Positions 23,866 to 34,373 of a stretch of 64,000 bases of DNA are shown piece after piece. The position numbers and the translations under genes were made by a program. The DNA lies in the NCBI RefSeq assembly GCF_018991925.1, contig NW_024735554.1, forward strand, positions 2,080,512-2,144,511, read 5' to 3'. The stretch's first letter is position 1, and every line of letters starts with the position of its first letter. Below the pieces are notes generated by a model. The model saw only the letters and a program-made list of their open reading frames with translations, ran no database searches and was not told the origin of the DNA. Origin of the DNA: Homarus americanus (taxonomy: Eukaryota; Arthropoda; Malacostraca; Decapoda; Nephropidae).

Positions 23866-23904
23866 ACACACAGCATACATACCCTGTGAACACACATGAC
23901 CATA

Positions 23905-24146
23905 CATACCCCGGAGGAAACACGCAAGTATACATACCCACGGGAGGGGAAACACCAGTATACATACCATGGGGAGGGGGAAACACAAGTATACATACCA
24001 TGGGGAGGGGGAAACACCAGTATACATACCATGGGGAGGGGGAAACACAAGTATACATACCATGGGGAGGGGGAAACACCAGTATACATACCATGGGGAG
24101 GGGGAAATACTATACATACCATGAGAGTAAACACCAGTATACATAC
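23905..24146. repeat. 31-bp minisatellite abutting the exon 3 donor
   Basis: About eight copies of a 31-bp unit (GTATACATACCATGGGGAGG + GGGAAACACCA). The array runs straight into the 5' splice site of Mitf exon 3. On the minus strand each unit repeats CCATG|GTATGTATAC, the exact exon/intron junction. The real donor therefore looks like the founder or first unit of the array. Confidence 0.95.
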
Positions 24147-24327
24147 CATGGGGGGCGGACGCACGTGGCACGCCGGGGTCAGAGTGGGGCCAAGCTGGGG
24201 GCGCTGGGGTGAGGGACGAGGGCGGGGTGTCCTGAGGAGAACCGCCCCCAGAGAGGAACTGCCGCACCTGACGACGCTGTGACTGTAACACGTGGTAGTA
24301 GGTCGGGTTCTCCAGCCGCGTCTGCAC
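24147..24327 (-). CDS. Mitf: Mitf exon 3 (MiT/TFE conserved LENPTYYH block)
   Basis: This 181-nt internal exon encodes VQTRLENPTYYHVLQSQRRQ, then VRQFLSGGG and a Pro/Ser-rich stretch ending RASAPH plus one base (G). The first part matches the MiT/TFE block (vertebrate VQTHLENPTKYH...QQVKQYLS), the most diagnostic segment outside the bHLH-zipper. The acceptor is TTGTTGATTACAG|GTG and the donor is CCATG|GTATGT. The upstream junction with exon 2 is phase 0 and gives PPQVLQ|VQTRLENP, as in vertebrates (EVLK-VQTHLENP). The downstream phase is 1 and fits exon 4. The family encodes nuclear/lysosome-associated E-box transcription factors. A damaged second copy lies at 62161-62333. Confidence 0.95.
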
Positions 24328-24330
24328 CTG

Positions 24331-24890
24331 TAATCAACAAAGAACAGGTAGAGAAGCATTAGGTTAATAAGAGAAACTCGGTACACAGTTCACGTCCGGA
24401 GGAATAATATTAAACTCTGTTATAACAAAGAGACTACCAGGTCAATGTGAATAAATCTTTGTTTATTAAGAGAACAAAACTCCAAAATAAAGTGGTAAAA
24501 ATTTATTGACCATTACCCAGAGGTCAAGGTCACAACGAAAGGTCAACCATAAAAAAAAAAACCCATCTTCCTCCGAGAGCTTAGGTCCTGTTTATTTACA
24601 AGAGTGACGTCACGGATATATCAATGACGTCACGACGACTTCTGAACCAACCACAACACTCGTACGTCGTCTAATTGTCGTTGTTATTCGTTGTTGTTAC
24701 GAGTGTGGAAACTGAAGGTGTTCTCTTTAGATCTCGGTTGATGTGACGGGTGATAAGCAGCTGCCACACACTCACTAAACATACATAGTAAATAAAGAGG
24801 GAAAACACTGTTGATTTATTACAATACCTCGTGAGTGTAAACATCTTGGTGGCAGTGAATTAATTGTGGTGGAAAAACAAGATCACAGGA
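24331..24890. other. Mitf intron 2, with paired CRE sites
   Basis: Unique intron sequence just upstream of exon 3. GAGTGACGTCACGG and AATGACGTCACGACG (about 24604 and 24626) are two full CRE palindromes 22 bp apart, both kept in copy 2 near 62600. No exon is seen. Confidence 0.5.
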
Positions 24891-25266
24891 GGAATATGGA
24901 GACAGAGAGAGAAATAAAAGAACATATAGGAGAGGAAGAGGAGGAAGGGGGAAGAGGAGGAAGGGGGAAGAGGAGGAAGGGGAGGAGGAGTGAAGGGGGG
25001 GGTGAGGAGGAAACAGAGAAGGGAGGAAGGGGGAGGAGGAGGCAGGAGATAGGAGGAAATTGACAAAAAAGATAAAAAGAAAGAGGGAGAAAGACAAGTT
25101 AGAAGATGAGGAAGAGAAGGAGGAGGAGGAGGGAGGAGGAGGAGGAGGAGAGGAGGAGGAGGAGGAGGAGGAGGAGGAGGAGGAGGAGGAGGAAGGAAGG
25201 AAGAGGTCTCTCTCTACACACTACACAGTATATACCAGGGCACCTTACTGCTACACCCCTCCTCCT

Positions 25267-25330
<64 letters not shown>

Positions 25331-25350
25331 TGTGTGTGTGTGTGTGTGTC
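24891..25350. repeat. GGA/GAA tract and (GT)n
   Basis: A purine tract rich in GGAGGA and GAAGAG (about 24895-25205) is followed by (GT)n at 25270-25350 with one GA interruption. Both recur in copy 2. Confidence 0.93.
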
Positions 25351-25735
25351 GCCCTCTCATTAAAACCCAACAGCACCTTGTAGATGCCAATGTGAATTCG
25401 TTTACTCCAAGTTGATCTTATTTACAATTTACACATCTTTCCTCACACTTAATTTATAATTTACACATCCTTCCTGATCCCTTATTTACAATTTACACAT
25501 CTTCCCTCACATCTTATTTACAATTTACATATCTTAAATTATCCCACACAAATGCTCAGTGACCTCGTGTATTGGTGCCAAGAATGTCCACTATCTTAGG
25601 TGTCCCAAAAATTCCTCACCCCCCAATTGCATATCGTTAACTGCAAAGACATTTTCTCATTGTCCAAGACCTGACAGTGTCCTAACTTGGGGGATGATAG
25701 CAGGTGTCCTAATTTGAAAGGGTTATGGCAGGTGT

Positions 25736-26461
25736 AGGAGATGTAAACAGGGAAACCAGTTACCAGATGAACAACGATGCCATTGTGGAATCCGACTGCG
25801 AGAGAGATTTAGGAGTAATGATAAGTAGGAATCTTAAGCCAAGTAAACAATGTGTTTTTGCTCGTAACAAGGCTAATAAAGTACTTGGGCTCATACAAAG
25901 GAGTGTTAGTTACAAGACTAGCGAGGTCATCCTAAAACTATATCTAGCGCTTGTGAGACCTCACCTGGATTACGCAGTTCAGTTCTGGTCACTTATTACA
26001 GAATGGATATAGAATCCTTGGAAAGAATCCAGAGGAGAATGACAAGACTAATCCCGGGCATTAGGAACCTTGAGTACAGAGACAGGTTAAAGCATCTTAA
26101 TTTGCACTCAATCGAGAGACGTAGATTGAGGGGCGGTATGATAGAGGTGTATAAGTAGAAGTCAGGGCTAAACAAAGGTGATATAACAAAGGTACTAAAA
26201 CTATCCAACCAGGAGCGAACTCGTAACAATGGTTTTAAATTAGACAAATTTAGATTTAGGCGCGAGATAGGTAAACACTGGTTTGGAAACAGAGTAGTGG
26301 ATGAATGGAACAAGTTACCAAATATCATCATTAACTCGAATACGCTGGATAGCTTCAAACATAGGTTGGATGCTTATATGAGCAATAGGGGTTGGGTGTA
26401 AACGGGACTGCCCAGTATGGGTCAATAGGCCCGCTGCAGTTTCCTCCATTCTTATGTTCTT
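25736..26461 (+). mobile_element. CR1-type LINE fragment (family 2), inserted in a minisatellite
   Basis: This 5'-truncated element encodes the C-terminal third of a CR1-clade ORF2: ERDLGVMISRNLKPSKQC, LALVRPHLDYAVQFW, then after a frameshift YYRMDIESLERIQRRMTR, FKLDKFRFRREIGKHWFGNR and the end LDAYMSNRGW. The frameshift lies after VQFW, and a TAG stop near 26157 follows. It ends CCATTCTTATGTTCTT. The 28-bp GGTGTCCTAATTTGAAAGGG array continues on both sides, so the element split it. AGGTGT at both edges may be the target duplication. Confidence 0.9.
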
Positions 26462-26585
26462 AGGTGTCCTAATTTGAAAGGGTTATGGCAGGTGTCCTAA
26501 TTTGAAAGGGTTATGGCAGGTGTCCTAATTTGAAAATGATTATGGCAGGTGTCCTAATTTGAAAGGGTTAAAGTAGGTGTCCAGT
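26462..26585. repeat. 28-bp minisatellite (GGTGTCCTAATTTGAAAGGG)
   Basis: Four copies of a 28-bp unit GGTGTCCTAATTTGAAAGGG + TTATGGCA lie right of the CR1 insertion. One complete unit remains left of it at 25703-25730. Confidence 0.92.
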
Positions 26586-27149
26586 TTATGTCCCCCCCAA
26601 ATCGGATAAATAAGACTGAGGAAGCCCTTGTGTGGCTAAGAAATGGTTAATACACCCTCTTCCCCCTTTCCTCCCCCTACCTCACCCTCTACCCTTACTC
26701 CCTACCTTCCCCTACCTCCTCTTCCCTCACCCCTTCCCCCTCCCCACTAAACTCAACACAATTTTCGCTTCTCCTCAGTCACGTGTTCAATCTAACAACC
26801 TGAAGTGGTGTCCGGGTGTCCGATTAGTTGTGGTAGTAGTACTGGTGGCAACGGTAGTGATGGTAGTAATGGTTGTTATGATAGTGGTAGTAGTTGTGGT
26901 AGTGGGTGTGGTAGCGGTTGGTAGTAGTGGTGGTAGTGCTGACCTAATAATAATAATAATAAACAAGAAGAAGACGAAGAATAACAACAACAAAACAGAA
27001 AACAACAACAGAACTGCTACCAGAAGGACCAGTAATAACGGAAACTAACTGCCTTAATCTGACACTTTTAAATATCCTCAAATATCGCCCAGCCTGGGAC
27101 CCATCCTGTAATTGATGAAAGGAGAAGAAACATGACTGATATGAATCAA

Positions 27150-27223
<74 letters not shown>

Positions 27224-27424
27224 TGACAAGGTGAACGATAAAGTGGAGGAGGTGGGGAGGCATCAAACCCGGCCGTAGGGAGGGGGAGGGAAGGGGAGGG
27301 GGGTAGGATTAGCGTGTGATGGATTGATCCTTATATGGTCGCTTTCTTTTCGTCTACCGTGACCCAGGTTTACTGGAAGGTCACGGCTGGGAAGGAGTTC
27401 GTATTAAGGCGGCGGATTAGTCTG

Positions 27425-27493
<69 letters not shown>

Positions 27494-27960
27494 CCGGGTA
27501 TCTATTTACAACATCTTACAATGGCTTCCAAAGGACCCGTCCAACAAAAGGGAGAGAGGGAGAGAAGGAGAGGAGGGAAGGTAAGGGAGGGAAGGAGAGG
27601 AGGGAAGGTAAGGGAGGGAGGGAGGGTGAGGAAGAGAAGAAGGAAGGGAGGAAGAGGGCTTTATCGATTACTTACGCCATTGAGGTGAAGTGAGGTAATT
27701 CTCTCTCTCTCTCTCATTTACTGATCTTCACTTGATGTTTAACTGAAGAAAAAGGCAACGAGAAAAATAGATGAACAAGAAACAGGAAGAAAAAGACAAA
27801 AATAAGAGAAAAAGAAGAAAGATGGAAATAAGAATAAGAAGAAAATTGAAGAAACCGAAGAAATAAGAAGAAGAGCAAAACTTTATGAAAAAATTAAGGA
27901 AAAGAAGAAAATGAGAAGAAGATTCGTTACCATATTTAACCTTGACCTCACACACACACA
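26586..27960. other. Mitf intron 2 interior, simple repeats only
   Basis: It contains a C-rich tract (26640-26770), GGTAGTGGT and AATAAT runs (26827-26965), (GA)n at about 27153-27221 and again at about 27428-27490, GGGAGG runs (27550-27655) and an A/G-rich stretch (27745-27925). No exon is supported. Confidence 0.6.
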
Positions 27961-27969
27961 CATAAGAAC

Positions 27970-28673
27970 ATACAGCCTTAACAACATCAACCTAGAGAAG
28001 TCGACTTGTGAAAGAGACCTAGGGGTACTTGTAAGCCCGGACCTACGGCCTAGAAAACAGTGCGTTAATGTTCGAAATAAGGCAAACAGAGTATTGGGTT
28101 TTATATCTAGAAGTGTAAGTAATAAGAGGTCTTATTGCAACTATATCTTGCGCTAGTCAGGCCGCACCTCGATTATGCTGTTCAGTTCTGGTGCCCCTAT
28201 TATAGAATGGATATAAATTCACTAGAGTCGGTGCAGCGAAGAATGACAAAAATGATTCAGGGACTTCGAAACCTTCCATATCAGGATAGGTTAAAGAAAC
28301 TTAACTTGCATTCCCTAGAAAGACGAAGAGTGCGGGGAGATATGATAGAAGTATTTAAGTGGGTGAAAGGAATCAATAAAGGGATATAGATAAAATTTCT
28401 ATACATCCGGTTATGACAGGACCTCGTAGCAGCGGATTTAAGTTGATAAGTTTAGGGTTTAGGAGGGAGATAGGAAGGAACTGGTTCACAAATAGGGTGG
28501 TGGACGAGTGGAACAAGCTTAGCAACTTTGTAGTAAGTGTTGGAACGCTGGAAAGTTTCAAAAGGAGGCTAGATAAATTCATGGATGATAGAGAGTGGTA
28601 GTAACTCTCGACAGGAGCTGCCATGCACAGGCCAACAGGCCTATTGCAGACTCCTTATGTTCTTATGAAGAGT
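27970..28673 (+). mobile_element. CR1-type LINE (family 1), 3' fragment
   Basis: Encodes NINLEKSTCERDLGVLVSPD, RKQCVNVRNKANRVLGFISR, PHLDYAVQFWCPYYRMDI and on to FMDDREW, with a short deletion near 28128 (SNKR-SYCNYI) and a damaged EQDRT region near 28390. The 3' UTR ends ACTCCTTATGTTCTTATG. It sits in Mitf intron 2 in the antisense orientation to the gene. Confidence 0.92.
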
Positions 28674-29280
28674 GAAGGCATCTACCTGACACCCACCTAC
28701 CATAATAATTCCCTACTATTTTAACCCTTATATAACTAATTCTCCCCCAAAATTATATATCTATCACAACTATAATATAATTCCTATATATAATCCTTCC
28801 AAAAATTTCAAAATCAGCTAAAAAAAATATTACTAGCGGAAATAGCTATTGACTTATCACCCACAAGAGAGTCGGAAATGCGCTAGTTTTGACGTTTCTT
28901 CCGCTAAACTGGTAATACTATTATTGGTGTTCCTTGGCTCTGGTAACACTGCCTCACACGTCTGAGTTCTTAGGAATCCATCAATTCGTTGAATTTTTTT
29001 ATTTTTAGTGTACTAGGTATTCTCCCCCCACCCCCCATCCCCCACCACCCCCTCCTCCCCACCGTCCAGGATATTGGGTTAGGTTAGGTTGGGATATCTT
29101 TTAGTTACCAAAAAGATAAATAACTTATAATTTATAACTGTTTATGATGACTGGTGTAAGTAATAACCCAACCTAAACTAATCTAATTAAAGACCTCAGT
29201 GCAGTGATAAAATATAACAATAATAAGTGCCAAGACAGAGGGCTAGTGTGTGTGTGTGTGTGTGTGTCCCAAAACATCTA
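28674..29280. other. Mitf intron 2, unique AT-rich sequence
   Basis: AT-rich unique sequence with a short TTAGGTTAGGTT at about 29078 and (GT)n at 29249-29268. No gene is seen. Confidence 0.5.
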
Positions 29281-29440
29281 TCACAGGCCTGAATGACGCG
29301 GTAAATGACGTAATGGATGACGCGGTAAATGACGTAATGGATGACGTGGTACATGACGTAATGGATGACGCGGTAAATGACGTAATGGATGACGTGGTAC
29401 ATGACGCGTGGATGACGTCAAGGCTGTGATATGACGTCAC
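29281..29440. repeat. 24-bp minisatellite made of CRE-like sites
   Basis: Five to six copies of a 24-bp unit (GATGACGCGGTAAATGACGT + AATG) are followed by GATGACGTCAAGG and TATGACGTCACC. There are about a dozen TGACGTNN/TGACGCGG words plus two full CREs in 160 bp, and CGAGACGTCAC at 29464. This could bind bZIP factors such as CREB/ATF, or may be incidental to the repeat. Confidence 0.75.
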
Positions 29441-29747
29441 CTCTAAGACATAAAAAGTCATTCCGAGACGTCACACTATAATAAACAAATAAGATGTGGC
29501 AACGTCGGTGAGTTAGAAGGAACAAGAGAGAAAACAAATAAACTAACAAAAAAACAATTACATAATATTAAAATAAGTCGACATAAACGTGGCACCATGG
29601 CATAGAGAGGTTGGGCAACAGTGGTGAGTGGGTGGAGCCATAGAGACAAAGGAAAGATGGTACGGAAAAAAACTGGCGACACTTATTATATAGTTACCCC
29701 CTTTAAGGAGTCGTGACGGTGATATATAAACTCATTCCGGTTATCAA

Positions 29748-30214
29748 TAATATAACACCGGGGATCTTATTTAACACCGGGGATCTTATTTAACACCGGG
29801 GATCTTATTTAACACCGGGGATCTTATTTAACACCGGGGATCTTATTTAACACCGGGGATCTTATTTAACACCGGGGATCTTATATAACACCGGGGATCT
29901 TATTTAACACCGGGGATCTTATATAACACCGGGGATCTTATTTAACACCGGGGATCTTATTAACACCGTGATCTTATAAACACCGGGGATCTTATTTGCA
30001 CCGGGGATCTTATATAACACCGGGGACTCTTATTTAACGGGGGATCTTATTTAACACCGGGGATCTTATATAACACGGGGGATCTTATTTAACACCGGGG
30101 ATCTTATTTAACACCGGGGATCTTATATAACACCGGGGATCTTATATAACACCGGGGATCTTATTTAACACCGGGGATCTTATTTAACACCGGGGATCTT
30201 ATATAACACCGGGT
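29748..30214. repeat. 19-bp minisatellite (ACCGGGGATCTTATTTAAC)
   Basis: About 24 copies of the 19-bp unit ACCGGGGATCTTATTTAAC, with TTATATAAC variants and a few indel-bearing units around 29960-30040. From 30215 to 30420 the sequence is AT-rich and unique. Confidence 0.97.
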
Positions 30215-30420
30215 TAATATAAACATCTTCTTAGCTATATAAATGTTAACACTATATAAAGGAGAGTAATATAATTCACAATAAGACGTAATTATAAATG
30301 TAAACATATTATATTAATTTATTTATTTACATTTTATAAGATATATGGTCGGTAAATAAACAAATATAATCAATGTACATCTTTTAATAAGAAAAAAGAA
30401 CGCGACACTATTCCTGATGA

Positions 30421-30493
30421 CCTGACCTATCATAACCTGACCTGACCTGACCTGACCTGACCTGACCTACCATAACCTGACCTGACCTGACCT
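30421..30493. repeat. (CCTGA)n array
   Basis: CCTGACCTGACCTGACCTGA with a few CCTAC variants. In reverse this is (TCAGG)n, the beetle-type telomere pentamer and a one-base variant of TTAGG. Confidence 0.9.
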
Positions 30494-30527
30494 ACCTAAC
30501 CCATTTATTGATTTACTTAAGCTGCGT

Positions 30528-30585
<58 letters not shown>

Positions 30586-30659
30586 CTGAACCGCTAAACT
30601 TAAAACACACACACACACACACACGACGCAGCTTAAGTAAATCAATAAATGGGTTAGGT
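30494..30659. repeat. 35-bp perfect inverted repeat enclosing (GT)n and (AC)n
   Basis: The arm ACCTAACCCATTTATTGATT + TACTTAAGCTGCGTC (30494-30528) returns as its exact reverse complement at 30625-30659. Just inside the arms are (GT)n on the left and (AC)n on the right, which can extend the stem by about 20 bp. The loop holds CTCTGAACCGCTAAACTTAA. The outer ends carry TTAGG-type sequence. Confidence 0.93.
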
Positions 30660-30954
30660 TAGGTTAAATCAAGTCGGATTAGGTTAGTTTAAGATAGGTT
30701 AGATTAGATTAGCATAAAGTTAAGCTAGGGTGTGTAATCTTCAGGTGGGTGAGGGTGCCGTGCCGTGGGCCCTGAGGGTAAAGATCACTCATAAAAGGTT
30801 TTGGCACCGAGACAGACACCCGCTTGGCACCCTCAACCTCACCCTGCCACGCACCACATGCCAGTGCCAACCCCAGAACTATCTAGAGCCTCCCTGGGCA
30901 TTATACCCTCTCCTACCCCACCCCTTACCTTTAACAATGGGCAGGAGTGAATGG

Positions 30955-31115
30955 GATACCCTTTAATGATTGGGTAAGGCGTGAGTGGGCTACCCTTTAA
31001 TGTTGGGTAAGGCTTGAGTGGGCTACCCTTTAATGGTGGCCAAGGCGTGAGTGGGCTACCCTTTAATGGTGGCCAAGGCGTGAGTGGGCTGAGTGGGCTA
31101 CTTTATAATCTGTCA
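30955..31115. repeat. ~33-bp minisatellite
   Basis: Four to five copies of a unit containing GTGAGTGGGCTACCCTTTAA and TGGTGGCCAAGGC. The upstream region 30730-30950 is unique and no gene is recognised there. Confidence 0.85.
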
Positions 31116-31169
31116 GTTTCTAGATATTGATTACGATAAGGGCTAAAACCTCTCACATATTACGATGAA

Positions 31170-31228
<59 letters not shown>

Positions 31229-31488
31229 ATAGAAACAGACAGATACGTGTATACCTGTACACAGTCAGACAAAACCAACAAGATATCGGGGCCCTCACGT
31301 TGTGTGTGTGTGTGTGTGTGTGTATGTGTGTGTGTGTACGTTTTCTATAACATCTTCGATACAAACACACACACACACTATAAAAAGAAATAGACATAAA
31401 TGAATAGATAGATAAAGATTGATACATACATACATACAGACATACATATTTGTGATAGATAGTTAGACAGACAGACAGACAGACAGAC

Positions 31489-31519
<31 letters not shown>

Positions 31520-31590
31520 TAGATAGATAGATAAATAAATAGATAGAAAAAAATAGACATATAGGTAATAATAGATAGATAGAATCCTCA
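31170..31590. repeat. (AC)n, (GT)n and (GACA/GATA)n cluster
   Basis: (AC)n at 31172-31226, (GT)n at about 31300-31336, (AC)n at 31364-31378, then GATA/GACA repeats at 31400-31585. Complementary AC and GT runs alternate within 200 bp. Confidence 0.93.
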
Positions 31591-31842
31591 AAGTATATTA
31601 AATAGGCCTACTGTAAACCTATGACGTAATGGCGGCGAAATTACACCATGACTTCAGCTTAAGCACCTTACCCAGGGTGATAATACCTACTTATATCTTA
31701 CTTATACTTAAAACCCTCACTTATACCGTATATATACTTAAAACGTAACTTGTAATATCCGTAAGTATACTTAATTAAGTGTGATGTATATACCTGTAGT
31801 GTAGGTGACTTATGGGTTCGTAAATTGACTTAATTAGTGAGC

Positions 31843-31887
<45 letters not shown>

Positions 31888-32499
31888 GATACTGAACTGT
31901 GACGATATATATGTGACTCTCTCAATATGTGCATATATCTGACTGTCTGTCTGTCTGTCTGCCTCTATTATCTATCTATCAACCCGAAAGCTTCTATTTA
32001 AACACCCATATATTTATTCACCTACAAATCTATCCATCTATCATCCACTTTCCACAACCATCAACTCAACCTCACCTTAACTAAAGATCAAAGGCACTTC
32101 AACACTACACCACACCACACTACACTACACAACACTACACAACACAACACTACACTACACTACAATCATTATAACAGTAGTAAAATATGTACTAGTTGTA
32201 TTTTTGTAAACACATTGACTCATTTAACAGCACACACGATAAACCTTGACACTACAGAATGAGATGTTGTTTACGATCGGTTATATTCCTGTGTTTGATG
32301 TGGGACGGGGGAGAGGGACAGTTGTATGGCGTCAGTCAGGTAGGTCAACAGGTAGATTCACAGAAAAGACAGTCACACACATACACAGACATTCACACAC
32401 ACACAAAAGCAGTCATAAACACACACACACACACACACACACATACTTCAAGGCGACTAACCTAACCTAACCATTACCCCGCAATACAAATCGATTAAC
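31591..32499. other. Mitf intron 2, unique and simple-repeat sequence
   Basis: Unique sequence with ACTTATAC words, (GT)n at about 31845-31886, ACTACAC repeats at 32100-32165 and (AC)n near 32418-32442. No exon is supported. Confidence 0.5.
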
Positions 32500-32642
32500 A
32501 TCCAGGTCCCCAATTACTGCTGGGTAGACAGAGGCAAATGGCGTAAAGAAACTTGCCCATAGTTTCACCCTGCCTGGGGATCGAACAGGGTTTCGCTAGC
32601 TTGCCAGGCGAGTATGCTGACCATAACACCACAGGTTGCCTA
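32500..32642 (-). mobile_element. tRNA-derived SINE
   Basis: The minus strand has a tRNA-like head, TGGTCAGCATACTCGCC (A-box-like) and CTGTTCGATCCCC (B-box), followed by GGGCAAGTTTCTTTACGCCA and CTACCCAGCAGTAATTGGGG. A tRNA-like Pol III promoter plus this tail style is typical of invertebrate SINEs. The family name cannot be decided by eye. Confidence 0.75.
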
Positions 32643-32884
32643 GGTATGTAAGTAAGTGTCGAGGTCTTGTTCTCTCAGGTAAATAACACAATGTATTACA
32701 TGTCCCCAGCCAGCCCAGGGAACTAACTTATTGTTCCCCCCCCCCCCTCCTCCCATCCCTCACCCCCTTATCCCCCACGCCACTCCTCCCACCTCAGGCA
32801 TCTTTCTATCCTCTATCCACTCCACTACAAGGATATTCATCTTTCATCCACACGCCACTACCAGTCTATCCACGAAGCTTCACA

Positions 32885-33085
32885 AGGAGAGCTGGAGGTG
32901 AGGGTGTGGGTAAGGGAGGGTTGTAGGTGAGGGAGGGGTGTGGGTGAGGGAGGGATGTGGGTGAGGGAGGGGTGTGGGTGAGGGAGGGGGTGGGTGAGGA
33001 GAGTTGAAGATGAGGGAGGGGGTGTGGGGAGGTAGAGCCGAAGGTGAGGGAGGGGTGTGGGTGAGGGAGAGAGATGAGTACTGGC
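32885..33085. repeat. 18-bp GGTGTGGGTGAGGGAGGG minisatellite
   Basis: About ten copies of GGTGTGGGTGAGGGAGGG with variants. On the minus strand it is C-rich and gives a Pro/His/Ser frame. Confidence 0.88.
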
Positions 33086-33322
33086 GCCACTAACTGTAGA
33101 AGGAAGCTACTGACGACACAGGATAATGCTTCAACACGGTCGACTCCTTCAGGTATAAGTGTCTGAGAGTACAGCGTGTTAGTAACATCAAGTACCACCA
33201 GAGGCTGCCTGAGGAACCTGTAGGAGTAGTACGAGTAGGAGGTGAACAACAGGACACACCAGGTTAGGTTAGGTTAGGTTTTAATATTGGTCTAGTGTCC
33301 AACGAAGATCTCTCGCTATAAC

Positions 33323-33384
<62 letters not shown>

Positions 33385-33751
33385 CCAGGAGGAACTATTC
33401 TGGTTGACGGCGGGACAGCCAAGGGTAAGTAAGACCCACCACCCTGTGTACTTGGTCACTGTCAAGACCTCCTGAAGGTGCAGGAGGAGACCACAACAGC
33501 AGCCACCCTCAGTAGTTCTTATCTATCTATCCATCTCAGTCTATCTATCTATCTATCCAATCAATAGATCTATCTACCCAAACTATCCATCTATCTACCC
33601 ACCCAGTCTATCTATCTATCCATCTCAGTCTATCCATTGATCTATCTATCCACCCAGGTCTATCTATCTATCCATCTACCCACAAGTCTGCCTCACACTC
33701 ACTCACCATAACAAATAACAAGGATATAATATATAAAATAGGGTTTATGTA
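33086..33751. other. Mitf intron 2, unique sequence and microsatellites
   Basis: It contains TTAGGTTAGGTTAGG at 33263-33278, (GT)n at about 33322-33382 and (TATC)n with CCATC interruptions at 33520-33680. A minus-strand frame (to about 33249) has an acceptor-like CTACTCCTACAG, but that acceptor is out of phase with exon 2, so I do not call an exon. Confidence 0.5.
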
Positions 33752-34005
33752 CTATCCAGAGTACAATTTATGAACCCAGAGTACAATTTATGTATCCAGA
33801 GTACAATTTATGAACCCAGAGTACAATTTATGTATCCAGAGTACAATTTATGTATCCAGAGTACAATTTATGTATCCAGAGTACAATTTATGTATCCAGA
33901 GTACAATTTATGAACCCAGAGTACAATTTATGCACCCAGAGTACAATTTATGTATCCAGAGTACAATTTATGCATCCAGAGTACAGTTTATGTATCAAGA
34001 GTAGA
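33752..34005. repeat. 20-bp minisatellite (TGTATCCAGAGTACAATTTA)
   Basis: Thirteen copies of a 20-bp unit, TGTATCCAGAGTACAATTTA or TGAACCCAGAGTACAATTTA, with little divergence. A (GT)n run follows at 34120-34175. Confidence 0.97.
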
Positions 34006-34118
34006 TCATAAACACATTACTTTCTATGTCTGATGATTTGTTATGGGTCTCTGTAGTCAAGGAAGCCAATGTGAATACTTATGTCTCTCACTTAATATGC
34101 AAAAGGTGAGGATAGGAA

Positions 34119-34179
<61 letters not shown>

Positions 34180-34373
34180 ATTCACTGTTTCAACTATTTC
34201 TGTCTCTCTCACCTTTCGCTCTCACCTGACTCTTTTCTCTCGCCTATCTCTCTGTCTCACCTGTCTCTCATTTACCTTTATTAATTATTGGGGTTTATGG
34301 TTCACCTTAATTGTATCTCATTAATGAAGATGACAGGTGAAAAGATTACGTTATTGAGATCACCTGAATATGA

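Larger units (their letters stand above)
22014..26140. repeat. Duplicated block, copy 1 (matches 60141-64000)
   Basis: The order and sequence of everything here recur at 60141-64000: the TGTCCACAATATGGGATAAA start, (GT)n, the 21-bp array, the pyrimidine tract, Mitf exon 3, the twin CRE sites, the GGA tract, (GT)n, the TTTACAATTTACACATC repeats and the CR1 fragment. Differences are mainly small deletions in copy 2 and array-length changes. Copy 1 keeps the exon 3 reading frame and splice sites. The copies are best explained as an unmerged contig overlap or two haplotypes. Confidence 0.93.

Noticed and set aside
22900..24146. CRISPR-like regular repeats
   Set aside because: The 21- and 31-bp units follow each other without unique spacers, the genome is eukaryotic, and no cas genes are present. 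The same holds for every other array in the window.
32500..32642. tRNA gene
   Set aside because: A- and B-box-like words are present, but no complete cloverleaf or acceptor stem, and the tail is that of a SINE. The same applies to 52100-52180.
32866..33249. Additional Mitf exon on the minus strand in intron 2
   Set aside because: An acceptor-like CTACTCCTACAG exists, but in the phase left by exon 2 a stop follows after nine codons, and exon 2 to exon 3 joins perfectly without it.
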